Below, piece by piece: positions 28,434-36,153 of a DNA stretch of 64,000 nt (positions are counted from its first letter, which is position 1; the number at the start of each line of letters is the position of its first letter). The stretch comes from Bradyrhizobium sp. ORS 278. GTDB taxonomy: Bacteria; Pseudomonadota; Alphaproteobacteria; Rhizobiales; Xanthobacteraceae. Below the pieces are notes generated by a model, which made no database searches, was not told the DNA's origin, and saw only the letters and a list, made by a program, of their open reading frames with translations. A program made the position numbers and the translations under genes. Location: positions 4,898,001-4,962,000 of the forward strand of contig NC_009445.1 in assembly GCF_000026145.1 (NCBI RefSeq), read 5' to 3'.

Positions 28434-28880
28434 TCAAAACGCCACCATGGTTCCGATGTCGGAGGCGTTCTCGACAGGCGCATCCTCGGCCTGCTCCTTG
28501 GCCGCCTCGTAATTGAGCTCGATCATCACGCCGTTGGGGTCGCGCACGAAGATCTGCCACAGCTCGCCGCCCGGCACCTGCCGCGCCTCGAACGGCATGC
28601 TTTTCGCGGCAAGCCGCGCCTTCATGCCGGCGAAGCCGCGGCTAACGAAGGCCACGTGGTGGACGACGCCGGAGTCCGGCTTCTGCGTCTCTTCCGTTGC
28701 CGAGATGTCGACGAGATGCACAACCGGCCGGCCCTCGCTGTACATCCAGGCGCCGGGGAAGGCGAAGTTCGGCCGCGCCCCGTTCTCCAGCCCGAGCACG
28801 TCCTCATAGAAGCGCACGGTCTCCGGGAGGTTGCGGGTCCGGATGTTGAAATGATCGAGCACGCCGACGCTGACGCCCAT
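28434..28880 (-). CDS. VOC-family (glyoxalase/dioxygenase-fold) protein
   Basis: A 148-residue protein with the two beta-alpha-beta-beta-beta modules of the vicinal oxygen chelate fold. It has VLDHFNIRTRNLPETVRFYE at the start, HLVDISA with a metal ligand, VHHVAFVSRGF, and DPNGVMIELNY with the Glu ligand. The ligand set fits a metal-dependent enzyme, but the reaction is unknown. I chose the ATG at 28880, with GGGAG seven bases upstream, over a GTG three codons earlier. It diverges from the beta-hydroxyacid dehydrogenase gene. Confidence 0.85.
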   Translation of the reverse strand: MGVSVGVLDHFNIRTRNLPETVRFYEDVLGLENGARPNFAFPGAWMYSEGRPVVHLVDISATEETQKPDSGVVHHVAFVSRGFAGMKARLAAKSMPFEARQVPGGELWQIFVRDPNGVMIELNYEAAKEQAEDAPVENASDIGTMVAF

Positions 28881-29143
28881 GTGAGACACTCCCTGGCTGG
28901 TTCGTTGGTCTTACCGATTTTGTTGCCGGATGACAGCTTTGCAAGCCATCGTGACCACGTCTCTTTAGCATGGCGGGGCGCCTGCGCATCCGTCACGAAG
29001 CCGTTGCCCCCGTCTCGCAAGCCGTTATGGTGCGGCGTCCAGCAGCCCGCCGCGCCCCTGCGCCGGATGCTGAGGTGTTCCATTCAAGAACAGCCCGGCC
29101 CGATCGAGGCCGTCGGCAGAACCCCAAGGGCAAGGTAGCTCAC

Positions 29144-30013
29144 ATGGCTAAAGTCGCTTTCATCGGTCTCGGCGTCATGGGTTTCCCCATGGCGGGACAT
29201 CTCGTGAAGAAGGGTGGTCACGAGGTGACGGTGTACAACCGCACCGCGGCCAAGGCGAAGGAATGGGCCGACAAGTTCGGCGGCAAGACAGCTCCGACGC
29301 CTAAGCAGGCCGCCGAGGGCCAGGATTTCGTGATGTGCTGCGTCGGCAACGACAACGATCTGCGCTCGGTGACGATCGGTCCCGACGGCGCCTTCGGCGG
29401 CATGACCAAGGGCGCAACATTCGTCGACCACACCACGGCGTCAGCTGAAGTGGCACGCGAGCTCGACGCCGCAGCCACCAAGGCTGGCTTCAAATTCGTC
29501 GATGCGCCGGTGTCGGGCGGCCAGGCCGGCGCCGAGAACGGCGTGCTCACCGTCATGTGCGGCGGCACCCAGGACGCCTATGCCGGCGCCGAGCCGGTGA
29601 TCGCGGCTTATGCGCGCATGTGCAAGCTGCTCGGGCCGGCCGGCTCAGGCCAGCTGACCAAGATGGTCAACCAGATCTGCATCGCCGGCCTCGTGCAGGG
29701 CCTCTCCGAAGGCATCCACTTCGCCAAGAAGTCGGGCCTCGACGTCCCCGCCGTCATCGAGACCATCTCCAAGGGTGCCGCGCAGTCCTGGCAGATGGAG
29801 AACCGCTACAAGACCATGAACGACGGCAAATACGATTTTGGTTTCGCTGTCGAATGGATGCGGAAGGACCTGTCGATCTGCCTCAACGAAGCCCGTCGCA
29901 ACGGCGCCCATTTGCCGGTGACCGCGCTGGTCGACCAGTTCTACTCCGAAGTCGAGAAGCTCGGCGGCAAGCGCTGGGACACGTCGAGCCTGCTGGCGCG
30001 GCTGGAGAAGTGA
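29144..30013 (+). CDS. Beta-hydroxyacid dehydrogenase (3-hydroxyisobutyrate/tartronate semialdehyde reductase family)
   Basis: A 289-residue NAD(P)-dependent oxidoreductase. The Rossmann motif is FIGLGVMGFPMAGHL, the substrate signature is VDAPVSGGQAGAENG, and the catalytic lysine sits in GQLTKMVNQI. This family includes 3-hydroxyisobutyrate dehydrogenase, tartronate semialdehyde reductase (GarR/GlxR) and succinic semialdehyde reductases; the sequence does not decide among them. The start is the ATG at 29144; an upstream open stretch in frame looks non-coding. A strong terminator for the opposite strand lies just beyond its stop. Confidence 0.9.
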   Translation: MAKVAFIGLGVMGFPMAGHLVKKGGHEVTVYNRTAAKAKEWADKFGGKTAPTPKQAAEGQDFVMCCVGNDNDLRSVTIGPDGAFGGMTKGATFVDHTTASAEVARELDAAATKAGFKFVDAPVSGGQAGAENGVLTVMCGGTQDAYAGAEPVIAAYARMCKLLGPAGSGQLTKMVNQICIAGLVQGLSEGIHFAKKSGLDVPAVIETISKGAAQSWQMENRYKTMNDGKYDFGFAVEWMRKDLSICLNEARRNGAHLPVTALVDQFYSEVEKLGGKRWDTSSLLARLEK

Positions 30014-30037
30014 GCCGGCACGGGCCGCCGAGATCGG

Positions 30038-30069
30038 AAAACGATGGCCGCCGCTTGCGGCGGCCATCG
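30038..30069 (-). terminator. Intrinsic terminator of the collar-protein gene
   Basis: CGATGGCCGCCGC (30042-30054) and GCGGCGGCCATCG (30057-30069) pair perfectly over 13 bases. On the minus strand the stem is followed by TTTTCCG. It lies 11 bases beyond the stop codon at 30081, so it ends transcription of the tail-collar gene; the stem could also slow transcripts of the dehydrogenase from the other side. Confidence 0.85.
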
Positions 30070-30080
30070 GGTCCATTCCG

Positions 30081-31730
30081 CTACTTGAAGCGGATGATGT
30101 AGTCGACGTTGATGTTGACAGGCCGCGACTCCGCGTCGCCCCCCGCGACGATCTGGTGGGAGTGGTTGCCGGCAACCGTCGAGGCAGTGGTGTTCGGATT
30201 GTTCTCGGCGAGATCCCAGCCTGCGACGACGTCGATCGTGTGGGTGTCGGTGGGGATGCCCGTCACCTGATGGGTGTGATCGCCGATCGGTGTCGTCGTG
30301 AAGGGTGTGATCGGCTGGCAGGTGGTCGACTGCGCCTGGATGGCGCCCACTTTCGCCTGGCCCGCCCCCATGACGAAGTAGCCCCTGAGGTCGGGCAGGT
30401 AGAAGTTGAGATTGTCCTGCCCGAAGGTGGCCCCGATCACCTTGTAGAGCGCGGCATAGGTTGGGTCGTTCTTCTTGAGCTTTTGCCCGACGCAGGGCAG
30501 CCAGCCATCGGCCAGCAAAGAGGTCAGGTTGTCGATCGAGGTAACGTCACCGCCATAGGCCGTGACCGAGCCGATCGGCGGCGCATCGGGAATGACGTCA
30601 TTGGCGATGAACCAGTCGAGATAGATGTTGACCGGCCGCGTCTCCTTGTCGCCGCCGGTGACGCTATGGGTGTGGGCGCCCGCCTTCGTAGTGTTCGTCC
30701 AGTCGTCGGTCCATTCCATGGTGTTGTAGGCTGCGGGACCTGAGGCGCCATAGGCGGCATGGTGATCATTGGCGGGCACCAGGGCCTGAGCGTGGGTGTG
30801 GTCACCGGTGGCCGCGACGCTGATGGGGATGACGCCGTTGGCGGTCGAGTAATGCTGGGCTGAGCCCACCGCATCTCCCGTATTGCCGCCGCCCAGCAGC
30901 GCATAGCGAATGGACGCATTGGGGTCGCGGCCGGTGCCGTGGCTGGTGCCGCGCAAAAACTGCCCGCGCAGATCAGGCACGTTGAACACCGAGACCCCGT
31001 CGCCGCCGAAGTTCGAGCCGAGCGTGTTGGCGAAGGCCGGACTGCTCGCACTGATCGCCTGCGGCATGCCATTGCAGTAGATCCAGCCTGTGGGGCTCTG
31101 CGTGGCGAGGCTCGCGCCGAACGCGGCAATTGCGCCGGCCGGCGTCTGCGCGGCGGCCGGCGCGGCGCTCGCCCGGATCACCCAATAGAGCGCCGCATTG
31201 ACCGGCAGCGTCGCCGGGTCCCCGCCAGACATGGTGTGGAAGTGACCGCCCGCCGCCCCGATCGTCACCGTGGTGGACCATCGCGCCATGCTGTCGGTGC
31301 TGCCGCTCCACACCTCATGCATGTTGGTGTCGAGATGCTGATAGGCATGGAAATGATCGCCATCCTGCGCGAGAACCCAGGGATTGGTCGGAAGGGCGGT
31401 CGCACCCGCCTGAAGCGATCCGACGGCATTGCCCGTCGCGCCCCCTGGAGCGGCCGCGGTCCGCGTCCCAGCGTCGGGGTCAATGGTAGCGGTCGCCGTC
31501 GTCCCCCGCACGAATCGTCCCGTGAGGTTCGGAACGTTGAAATTGCCGCCTGATCCGCCGTGAGCGTTGCCGATCGCCGTATAGAGAGCGGCATATTGCG
31601 AGGTTGCATAGGATGAGCCGTCGCACGGCAGCCAGCCGGCGGCGATCAAGGCCGATCTAACAGTAGAGACCGAGAGATCTCCTGCGAACATACAAACAAA
31701 ACCAATGGGAAGATTGCTCGTTGAAGCCAT
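30081..31730 (-). CDS. Phage tail-collar-domain protein, three fused collar domains
   Basis: A 549-residue protein built from three copies of a phage tail collar (MdpB-type) module, about residues 7-186, 196-377 and 383-549. Each copy has a GW-x-x-C-x-G turn (32-38, 215-221, 409-415), a (V/L)P(N/D)L(T/R)G-x-F block (66-73, 251-258, 445-452) and a closing GGD...PVN element (169-178, 359-368, 530-539). Each also has two H-x-H pairs: 126/128 and 163/165; 311/313 and 353/355; 485/487 and 523/525. No signal peptide is seen, and no phage genes lie nearby. I use the ATG at 31730 (GGAGAAG upstream). The role is unknown; tail fibre, injection-system or adhesin parts are possible. Confidence 0.88.
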   Translation of the reverse strand: MASTSNLPIGFVCMFAGDLSVSTVRSALIAAGWLPCDGSSYATSQYAALYTAIGNAHGGSGGNFNVPNLTGRFVRGTTATATIDPDAGTRTAAAPGGATGNAVGSLQAGATALPTNPWVLAQDGDHFHAYQHLDTNMHEVWSGSTDSMARWSTTVTIGAAGGHFHTMSGGDPATLPVNAALYWVIRASAAPAAAQTPAGAIAAFGASLATQSPTGWIYCNGMPQAISASSPAFANTLGSNFGGDGVSVFNVPDLRGQFLRGTSHGTGRDPNASIRYALLGGGNTGDAVGSAQHYSTANGVIPISVAATGDHTHAQALVPANDHHAAYGASGPAAYNTMEWTDDWTNTTKAGAHTHSVTGGDKETRPVNIYLDWFIANDVIPDAPPIGSVTAYGGDVTSIDNLTSLLADGWLPCVGQKLKKNDPTYAALYKVIGATFGQDNLNFYLPDLRGYFVMGAGQAKVGAIQAQSTTCQPITPFTTTPIGDHTHQVTGIPTDTHTIDVVAGWDLAENNPNTTASTVAGNHSHQIVAGGDAESRPVNINVDYIIRFK

Positions 31731-32198
31731 TGCCACTTCTCCATAAGAATTGAGGAAAAATATCTGAGTAATTGTCGTCGCCTAAATTGGTAACGGCACG
31801 GGAAAACAATCAAAAATTGTGATTCATGGGAAGCCGCTACTTGTAGAACGGAAAACACTTTGTTTTTACAACCCTTGATTGATGTTGTGTGAGATGTGCG
31901 GCTTGACTTTGCCACCGGAGACGCTGCCCGCGGTTCCCGCGACGGGCTCTAACACCACGCAGCAGACGTGTCGGCACGCGCGCCACAGCCAGCAATTGTG
32001 CGCTCATGCGACTCCCTGTAATTTTCTGCGATCGATAATCGTTCGCAGTATAGGTGGGTAAGACGCTCCCCAAGGAGCGTCAAAATAGTAATGTTATAAC
32101 GTTACATAATTTGGCAGATCGGCTAACTGTCGTCCTGGTCATCGGGAACATGAGGGGACGCGGAGGCCGGCTGGCCGGTCACCGTGGTGGGAGTCGAA
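31731..32198. other. 468-base intergenic region, AT-rich, with several dyads
   Basis: Between the divergent collar and receptor genes. AT-rich near 31740-31820 and 32085-32115, and no gene is supported. Dyads seen: GCGATCGAT/ATCGTTCGC at 32028-32046, the hairpin GACGCTCC/GGAGCGTC at 32062-32081, and the palindrome at 32088-32105, described separately. Promoters of both flanking genes must lie here. Confidence 0.6.
32088..32105 (+). promoter_or_regulatory. Zur-type operator candidate upstream of the TonB receptor
   Basis: GTAATGTTATAACGTTAC is an 18-base palindrome with one mismatched pair and a TGTTATAAC core. This form resembles the operators of the zinc-uptake regulator Zur in Alpha- and Gammaproteobacteria. 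It ends 93 bases before the receptor ATG (32199), in the place expected for an operator near the promoter. It differs from Irr and Fur boxes of rhizobia. The assignment rests on similarity to known consensus shapes only. Confidence 0.5.
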
Positions 32199-34577
32199 AT
32201 GAGCGCGGGGGATTTCTGGGGTTCAGTGTCGTTGGCGGGTGTGGTGGTGGCGGGTTTCGCAACGATGACCCCTGCCAAAGCGCAGGACAGGCGGGCCGCA
32301 AGCGACACCTTGCTTCCCGACGTGACGGTCGAAGCGCCGCGCCGATCGCCGGCAGCCCGCCGAACGCCATCGTCGGCACAGACTGTCCCTCCAACGGCGC
32401 GGACAGCGCCGCGGCGCGCGACGACGGCATCGCAGGCGGCTGGTCCGTCCGCTCCCTCCTCCGTCTCGGCCGGAACGCCGCTCAACAGCAACACCGTCCC
32501 GGCGGCCGGCAGCCGGCTCGGCCTCACGGCGCGCGAGGTGCCCGCGGCGGTCGAGGTGGTCGGTAGCGAGACGCTGCGCGAGCAGGGCTACCACACGACG
32601 GTCGATGCGGTGAAAGGCGCGAGCGGCGTGAGCGCCGGCGATGCGCCGAACGACGTCGGCTATGCGATGCGTGGATTCCAGGGCAACCAGGTCAACGTGC
32701 TCTACAACGGCATCAACATCGGACCGACCGGTTTCACCGCGCTGACGATGGAGACCTTCAATCTCGACCGCGTCGAGTTTCTCAAGGGCCCCTCCTCCCT
32801 GAGTTCGGGCCAGGGCGCCGTGGGCGGCACCATCAATTTCGTCACCAAGACCCCGCACACCGGGCCGGTGCAGAACGAGGCCTTCGTCGGCTTCGACCAG
32901 CGCGGCAGCTTTCGCAGCGGCTTCGGCTCCGGCGGCAGCACGAGCGTGCAAGAGCTCGACTATCGCTTCGACATCAGCCGGACCAAGGAAGTCGGCTTCA
33001 TCGCCGACACCGAGTTCAAGAATGTCCACGTGTCCGGCCAGTTGAACTACCGCCTGTCCGACAGCTTCCGGACCTTCGTGGCCGCCGAGTTCAAGGACTA
33101 CAAGGCCAAGCCCTATGAAGGCACGCCGCTGGTGCCGGCAGCCGACAGCGGCACCAATGCGACCGCCGGCATCGTCTCGGGCAGCAAGATATCCGCCTAC
33201 AACGGCAGCACTCTCGACGCCGTCACGATCGACCGCCGTACGCTGTCGACCAATTACAATGTGGTCGACGGTCACAAGACGATCAAGGAGTCGTGGGTCC
33301 GCAGCGGCTTCGAATGGGACCTGAACAATGCGGTTACCCTGCGGAGCCAAATCTACAACTACAATGCCAGCCGCGACTGGTACAACAACGAGGTCTCGGC
33401 GTTCAATGCGGACACCAATGTGGTCGACCGCGAGCGCTTCTTCGTCCACCACAACCATGACATCCTCGGCAACCTCACCGACGTGACGTGGAACGGAAGC
33501 ATCTTCGGCCTCGCCAACCGCCTCATTGGCTTGGTCGAGAGCTCACATACCGACTTCACGCGGCCCGGCGCGGCGAATTTCTTTCACGACACGGTGCCGC
33601 TCGTCGGGTTCGACCGAGGCGTGTTCGGCAGTCTCACAACGCAAATGCAGACAGCCACCATCGACAGCGTCGCATTCAACCTCGAGGACCGGCTGAAGCT
33701 GACCGACACCTTCGCCCTCGTCGGCGGCCTCCGCTACAATCCATTCACGCTCGATCGCAATTCAACCGACATGAACGGCGTGGTGAAAAACGGATTCCCC
33801 TATTCGAAGAGCTGGCAGCCGGTCACCGGCCGCATCGGATATACCTGGGAAGCGCTGCCGGGCACGACCTTCTACAGCCAATATGCAACGGCGACCGATA
33901 TCTCGGCGGACAGCATCTTTCTGCTGAGCCCAACGCAGAACCTCACGCTCTCGGACTCCCGCAGCTACGAAACCGGCGTCAAGCAGCTCACCTGGAACGG
34001 CCGCGCCGAATGGACCTTCTCGGCGTTCGACATCGCGCGCCACAACGTCTACAGCGCCCAGGCCGGCCAGCAACTCAATTTCGCCGGCAAGGTGAGGTCG
34101 CAGGGCGTCGAGCTCGCCGCCGCCGTGCGGCCGACGCCGGAGAGCAAGCTATGGGGTAACGTCGCCTATGTCCGCGCGCGCTACGCCGACTATGATCTCG
34201 CCGGCGGCGGCTCCTTCTCCGGCCACACGCCGCCGAACATCCCCGCCGTGATCGTCAATGGCGGCGGCTCCTACCGCTTCCTCAATCCCGCCTGGTGGCC
34301 GGTCGAGCTCGGCTTCTCAGTGCGCCATGTCGGCGACCGCTGGAGCACCGATGCCAACACCGTGAAGCTGCTCGCCTACACCACCGCGGACCTGTTCGCC
34401 TTCATCGACCTGCCGAAGGTGCCGCTGTTCGCCACCGCAACCAGCACCCGTCTCGCCTTTCGCGTCCGCAACGTCACCGACAGGCGCTACGCTGCCTGGA
34501 GCGATCCGTTCTATCCCGACCAGATCTTCCTCGGCGCGCCCCGCACCTACGAGGTCGAAGCCTCGTTCAAATTCTGA
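32199..34577 (+). CDS. TonB-dependent outer-membrane receptor (siderophore-receptor type)
   Basis: A 792-residue receptor that imports a metal complex across the outer membrane using TonB energy. The signal peptide is cut after PAKAQ, followed by a Pro/Ala/Arg-rich stretch. The plug (about residues 100-235) has REVPAAVEVVGSETLREQGY and FLKGPSSLSSGQGAVGGTIN, typical of the siderophore-receptor subfamily. The barrel ends in VEASFKF with a C-terminal Phe. GGGAG lies before the ATG at 32199; a GTG 15 bases upstream is an alternative. The PepSY gene follows six bases later. The metal or ligand is unknown; the Zur-like site makes zinc plausible. Confidence 0.92.
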   Translation: MSAGDFWGSVSLAGVVVAGFATMTPAKAQDRRAASDTLLPDVTVEAPRRSPAARRTPSSAQTVPPTARTAPRRATTASQAAGPSAPSSVSAGTPLNSNTVPAAGSRLGLTAREVPAAVEVVGSETLREQGYHTTVDAVKGASGVSAGDAPNDVGYAMRGFQGNQVNVLYNGINIGPTGFTALTMETFNLDRVEFLKGPSSLSSGQGAVGGTINFVTKTPHTGPVQNEAFVGFDQRGSFRSGFGSGGSTSVQELDYRFDISRTKEVGFIADTEFKNVHVSGQLNYRLSDSFRTFVAAEFKDYKAKPYEGTPLVPAADSGTNATAGIVSGSKISAYNGSTLDAVTIDRRTLSTNYNVVDGHKTIKESWVRSGFEWDLNNAVTLRSQIYNYNASRDWYNNEVSAFNADTNVVDRERFFVHHNHDILGNLTDVTWNGSIFGLANRLIGLVESSHTDFTRPGAANFFHDTVPLVGFDRGVFGSLTTQMQTATIDSVAFNLEDRLKLTDTFALVGGLRYNPFTLDRNSTDMNGVVKNGFPYSKSWQPVTGRIGYTWEALPGTTFYSQYATATDISADSIFLLSPTQNLTLSDSRSYETGVKQLTWNGRAEWTFSAFDIARHNVYSAQAGQQLNFAGKVRSQGVELAAAVRPTPESKLWGNVAYVRARYADYDLAGGGSFSGHTPPNIPAVIVNGGGSYRFLNPAWWPVELGFSVRHVGDRWSTDANTVKLLAYTTADLFAFIDLPKVPLFATATSTRLAFRVRNVTDRRYAAWSDPFYPDQIFLGAPRTYEVEASFKF

Positions 34578-34583
34578 GGCGGC

Positions 34584-36026
34584 ATGATCCGGGCGCTGAT
34601 CCCCACGCATCGCTGGCTCAGCATTCCCCTGGCTCCGCTGTTCGTGCTGTGGTTCGCCACCGGCATCGTGATGCACTTCGTGCCGTTTCCGGCACAGACC
34701 GAGAGCGAGCGCTTCGCAGGCCTCGCGGCGCTCGATCTGGCGACGTCGCTCCACAGTCCGGCGGACGCCGTCGGCGTGAGCGGCGTCGATCACCCCCGCA
34801 GGATCCGGCTTTGGCAGCGCGCGGATGGGCCCGTTTATGTGATCTCCGCGGCCGACCGGAACGTGGCCATTCATGCCGACACGCTGGCAGCGGCCGATAT
34901 CGGCGACAGCGATCTCGCGCTGTCCATCGCCCGCGTAACGGCACAGCAGCGGGGGTTCCGCGCCGACAAGGCCGCGGTCGCCGCGCACGACGATTATGAT
35001 CAATGGACGGTGCCGAACCGGTTCGATGCGCATCGGCCGCTCTACCGCATCGCGCTGAACGATGCCGACGCGACTGACCTCTATGTCTCCGCGCGGACCG
35101 GCGAGGTGGTGCTCGACACGACCGGCTTCGAACGCCGCTGGAATTATCTCGGCAGCGTCGTGCACTGGATCTATCCGACAGTGCTGCGCAAGGACTGGGC
35201 CGCATGGAACGTGACGGTGTGGTGGCTGTCCCTCGCGGCCGTCATGGCCGCTGTGACCGGCGCCCTGCTCGGGCCCCTCAGGCTGCGGCTCCGCAAGGCA
35301 CGACCCGTCTTGCGCTACCGCGGCTGGCACCTGTGGCATCATTGGATGGGCCTCGTCTGCATGCAATTCGTGCTGACCTGGATGGTCAGCGGCTGGCTGT
35401 CGATGGATCACGGCCGGCTGTTTGCGACCGGCCTGCTCACGCGCGTCGAGGATGCCATCCTTGTCGGCGCCGTGGATTGGACGCAGCTCTCGGCTGCCCC
35501 CGCAGTGACCGGCGAGGTCCGCGAGATCGAATGGTTCGCATTCGGCGGGCGACTGCATCAACGCACGCGCCGCGCACTGCGCCAGCAGCAGATCTCGATG
35601 CGCGACGGCCCGTCCTGGCACGTCGTCGGCCGCTTCCTGCAGCCCGCCGAGATCAATGCCGTGGCGGTCCGGCTGCGCGGCGACTGCGCGCGATCGATCG
35701 AGGTCGAGCCCGGCGACGACTATCCGTTTGCATCGGATGTGCCAGGCGCACCGATCCATCGCGTCGTCTGCGGCGACACCTGGTACCACGTCGATGCCGC
35801 CTCGGGCGCGGCGCTGGAGAAGCTCGATCCGTCGCGACGCGCCTATCGCTGGCTCTACCAGGCGCTGCACACGCTCGACTTTCCGACGCTGCTCGCGCAC
35901 GCCACGCTGCGCACGCTCCTCATCGTCGGCCTGTGCATCACGGGCTTTGTCTTCAGTGTCACCGGCCTCGTGATCGGCTGGCGGCGGCTCCGCGCGGCAG
36001 GCCTCGCGCCGCGCCACAATGGTTAA
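34584..36026 (+). CDS. PepSY-domain inner-membrane protein
   Basis: A 480-residue PepSY-associated transmembrane protein. The N-terminal helix includes the Thr-His-Arg-Trp (THRWLSIPLAPLFVLWFATG) start of this family, and periplasmic PepSY repeats lie about residues 40-190 and 300-420. A core of helices has VVHWIYPTVL, WHLWHHWMGL and a C-terminal pair near residue 445. Such proteins sit beside siderophore or metal receptors; some act as ferric-chelate reductases. Conserved His residues in WHLWHHW could bind heme. It is six bases after the receptor gene, so the two form a unit. Confidence 0.85.
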   Translation: MIRALIPTHRWLSIPLAPLFVLWFATGIVMHFVPFPAQTESERFAGLAALDLATSLHSPADAVGVSGVDHPRRIRLWQRADGPVYVISAADRNVAIHADTLAAADIGDSDLALSIARVTAQQRGFRADKAAVAAHDDYDQWTVPNRFDAHRPLYRIALNDADATDLYVSARTGEVVLDTTGFERRWNYLGSVVHWIYPTVLRKDWAAWNVTVWWLSLAAVMAAVTGALLGPLRLRLRKARPVLRYRGWHLWHHWMGLVCMQFVLTWMVSGWLSMDHGRLFATGLLTRVEDAILVGAVDWTQLSAAPAVTGEVREIEWFAFGGRLHQRTRRALRQQQISMRDGPSWHVVGRFLQPAEINAVAVRLRGDCARSIEVEPGDDYPFASDVPGAPIHRVVCGDTWYHVDAASGAALEKLDPSRRAYRWLYQALHTLDFPTLLAHATLRTLLIVGLCITGFVFSVTGLVIGWRRLRAAGLAPRHNG

Positions 36027-36028
36027 TT

Positions 36029-36067
36029 TTAACGCGCGGTTAACGCAAATTTTTCGTTGTCTATAAT
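36029..36067 (+). promoter_or_regulatory. CtrA-type box over a promoter upstream of the kinase
   Basis: TTAACGCGCGGTTAAC (36029-36044) matches the CtrA recognition form TTAA-N7-TTAAC exactly. Seventeen bases after its right half lies TATAAT (36062-36067), so the box covers the -35 position, as in promoters that CtrA activates. It lies about 80 bases before the kinase start. This is a prediction from motif and spacing. Confidence 0.65.
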
Positions 36068-36099
36068 CCGTCTTAAGGATTTGGAGCCAGTTATAGACG

Positions 36100-36153
36100 A
36101 TGCAGAAAGCAGCCCGTGCGGCCCCGGGCAGGATTTGTGTTGTTGATGAGTAA
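36100..36153 (+). CDS. Possible 17-residue leader peptide overlapping the kinase start
   Basis: A short frame begins ATG at 36100 and reads MQKAARAAPGRICVVDE before TAA at 36151-36153. The kinase ATG (36146) lies inside it in another frame, eight bases before the stop. A GGAG lies 13 bases upstream of the leader start, and the kinase start has only a weak, distant ribosome site. This fits translational coupling but may be chance. Confidence 0.35.
   Translation: MQKAARAAPGRICVVDE

Noticed and set aside
30081-31730. Prophage or tailocin remnant
   Set aside because: Only one collar-type gene is present; no capsid, portal, tail tube, sheath, integrase or lysis genes flank it, and the neighbours are ordinary metabolic and uptake genes.
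31837-32073. Small open frames in the gap between the collar and receptor genes
   Set aside because: No ribosome site, low-complexity Arg-rich products and no link to neighbours.
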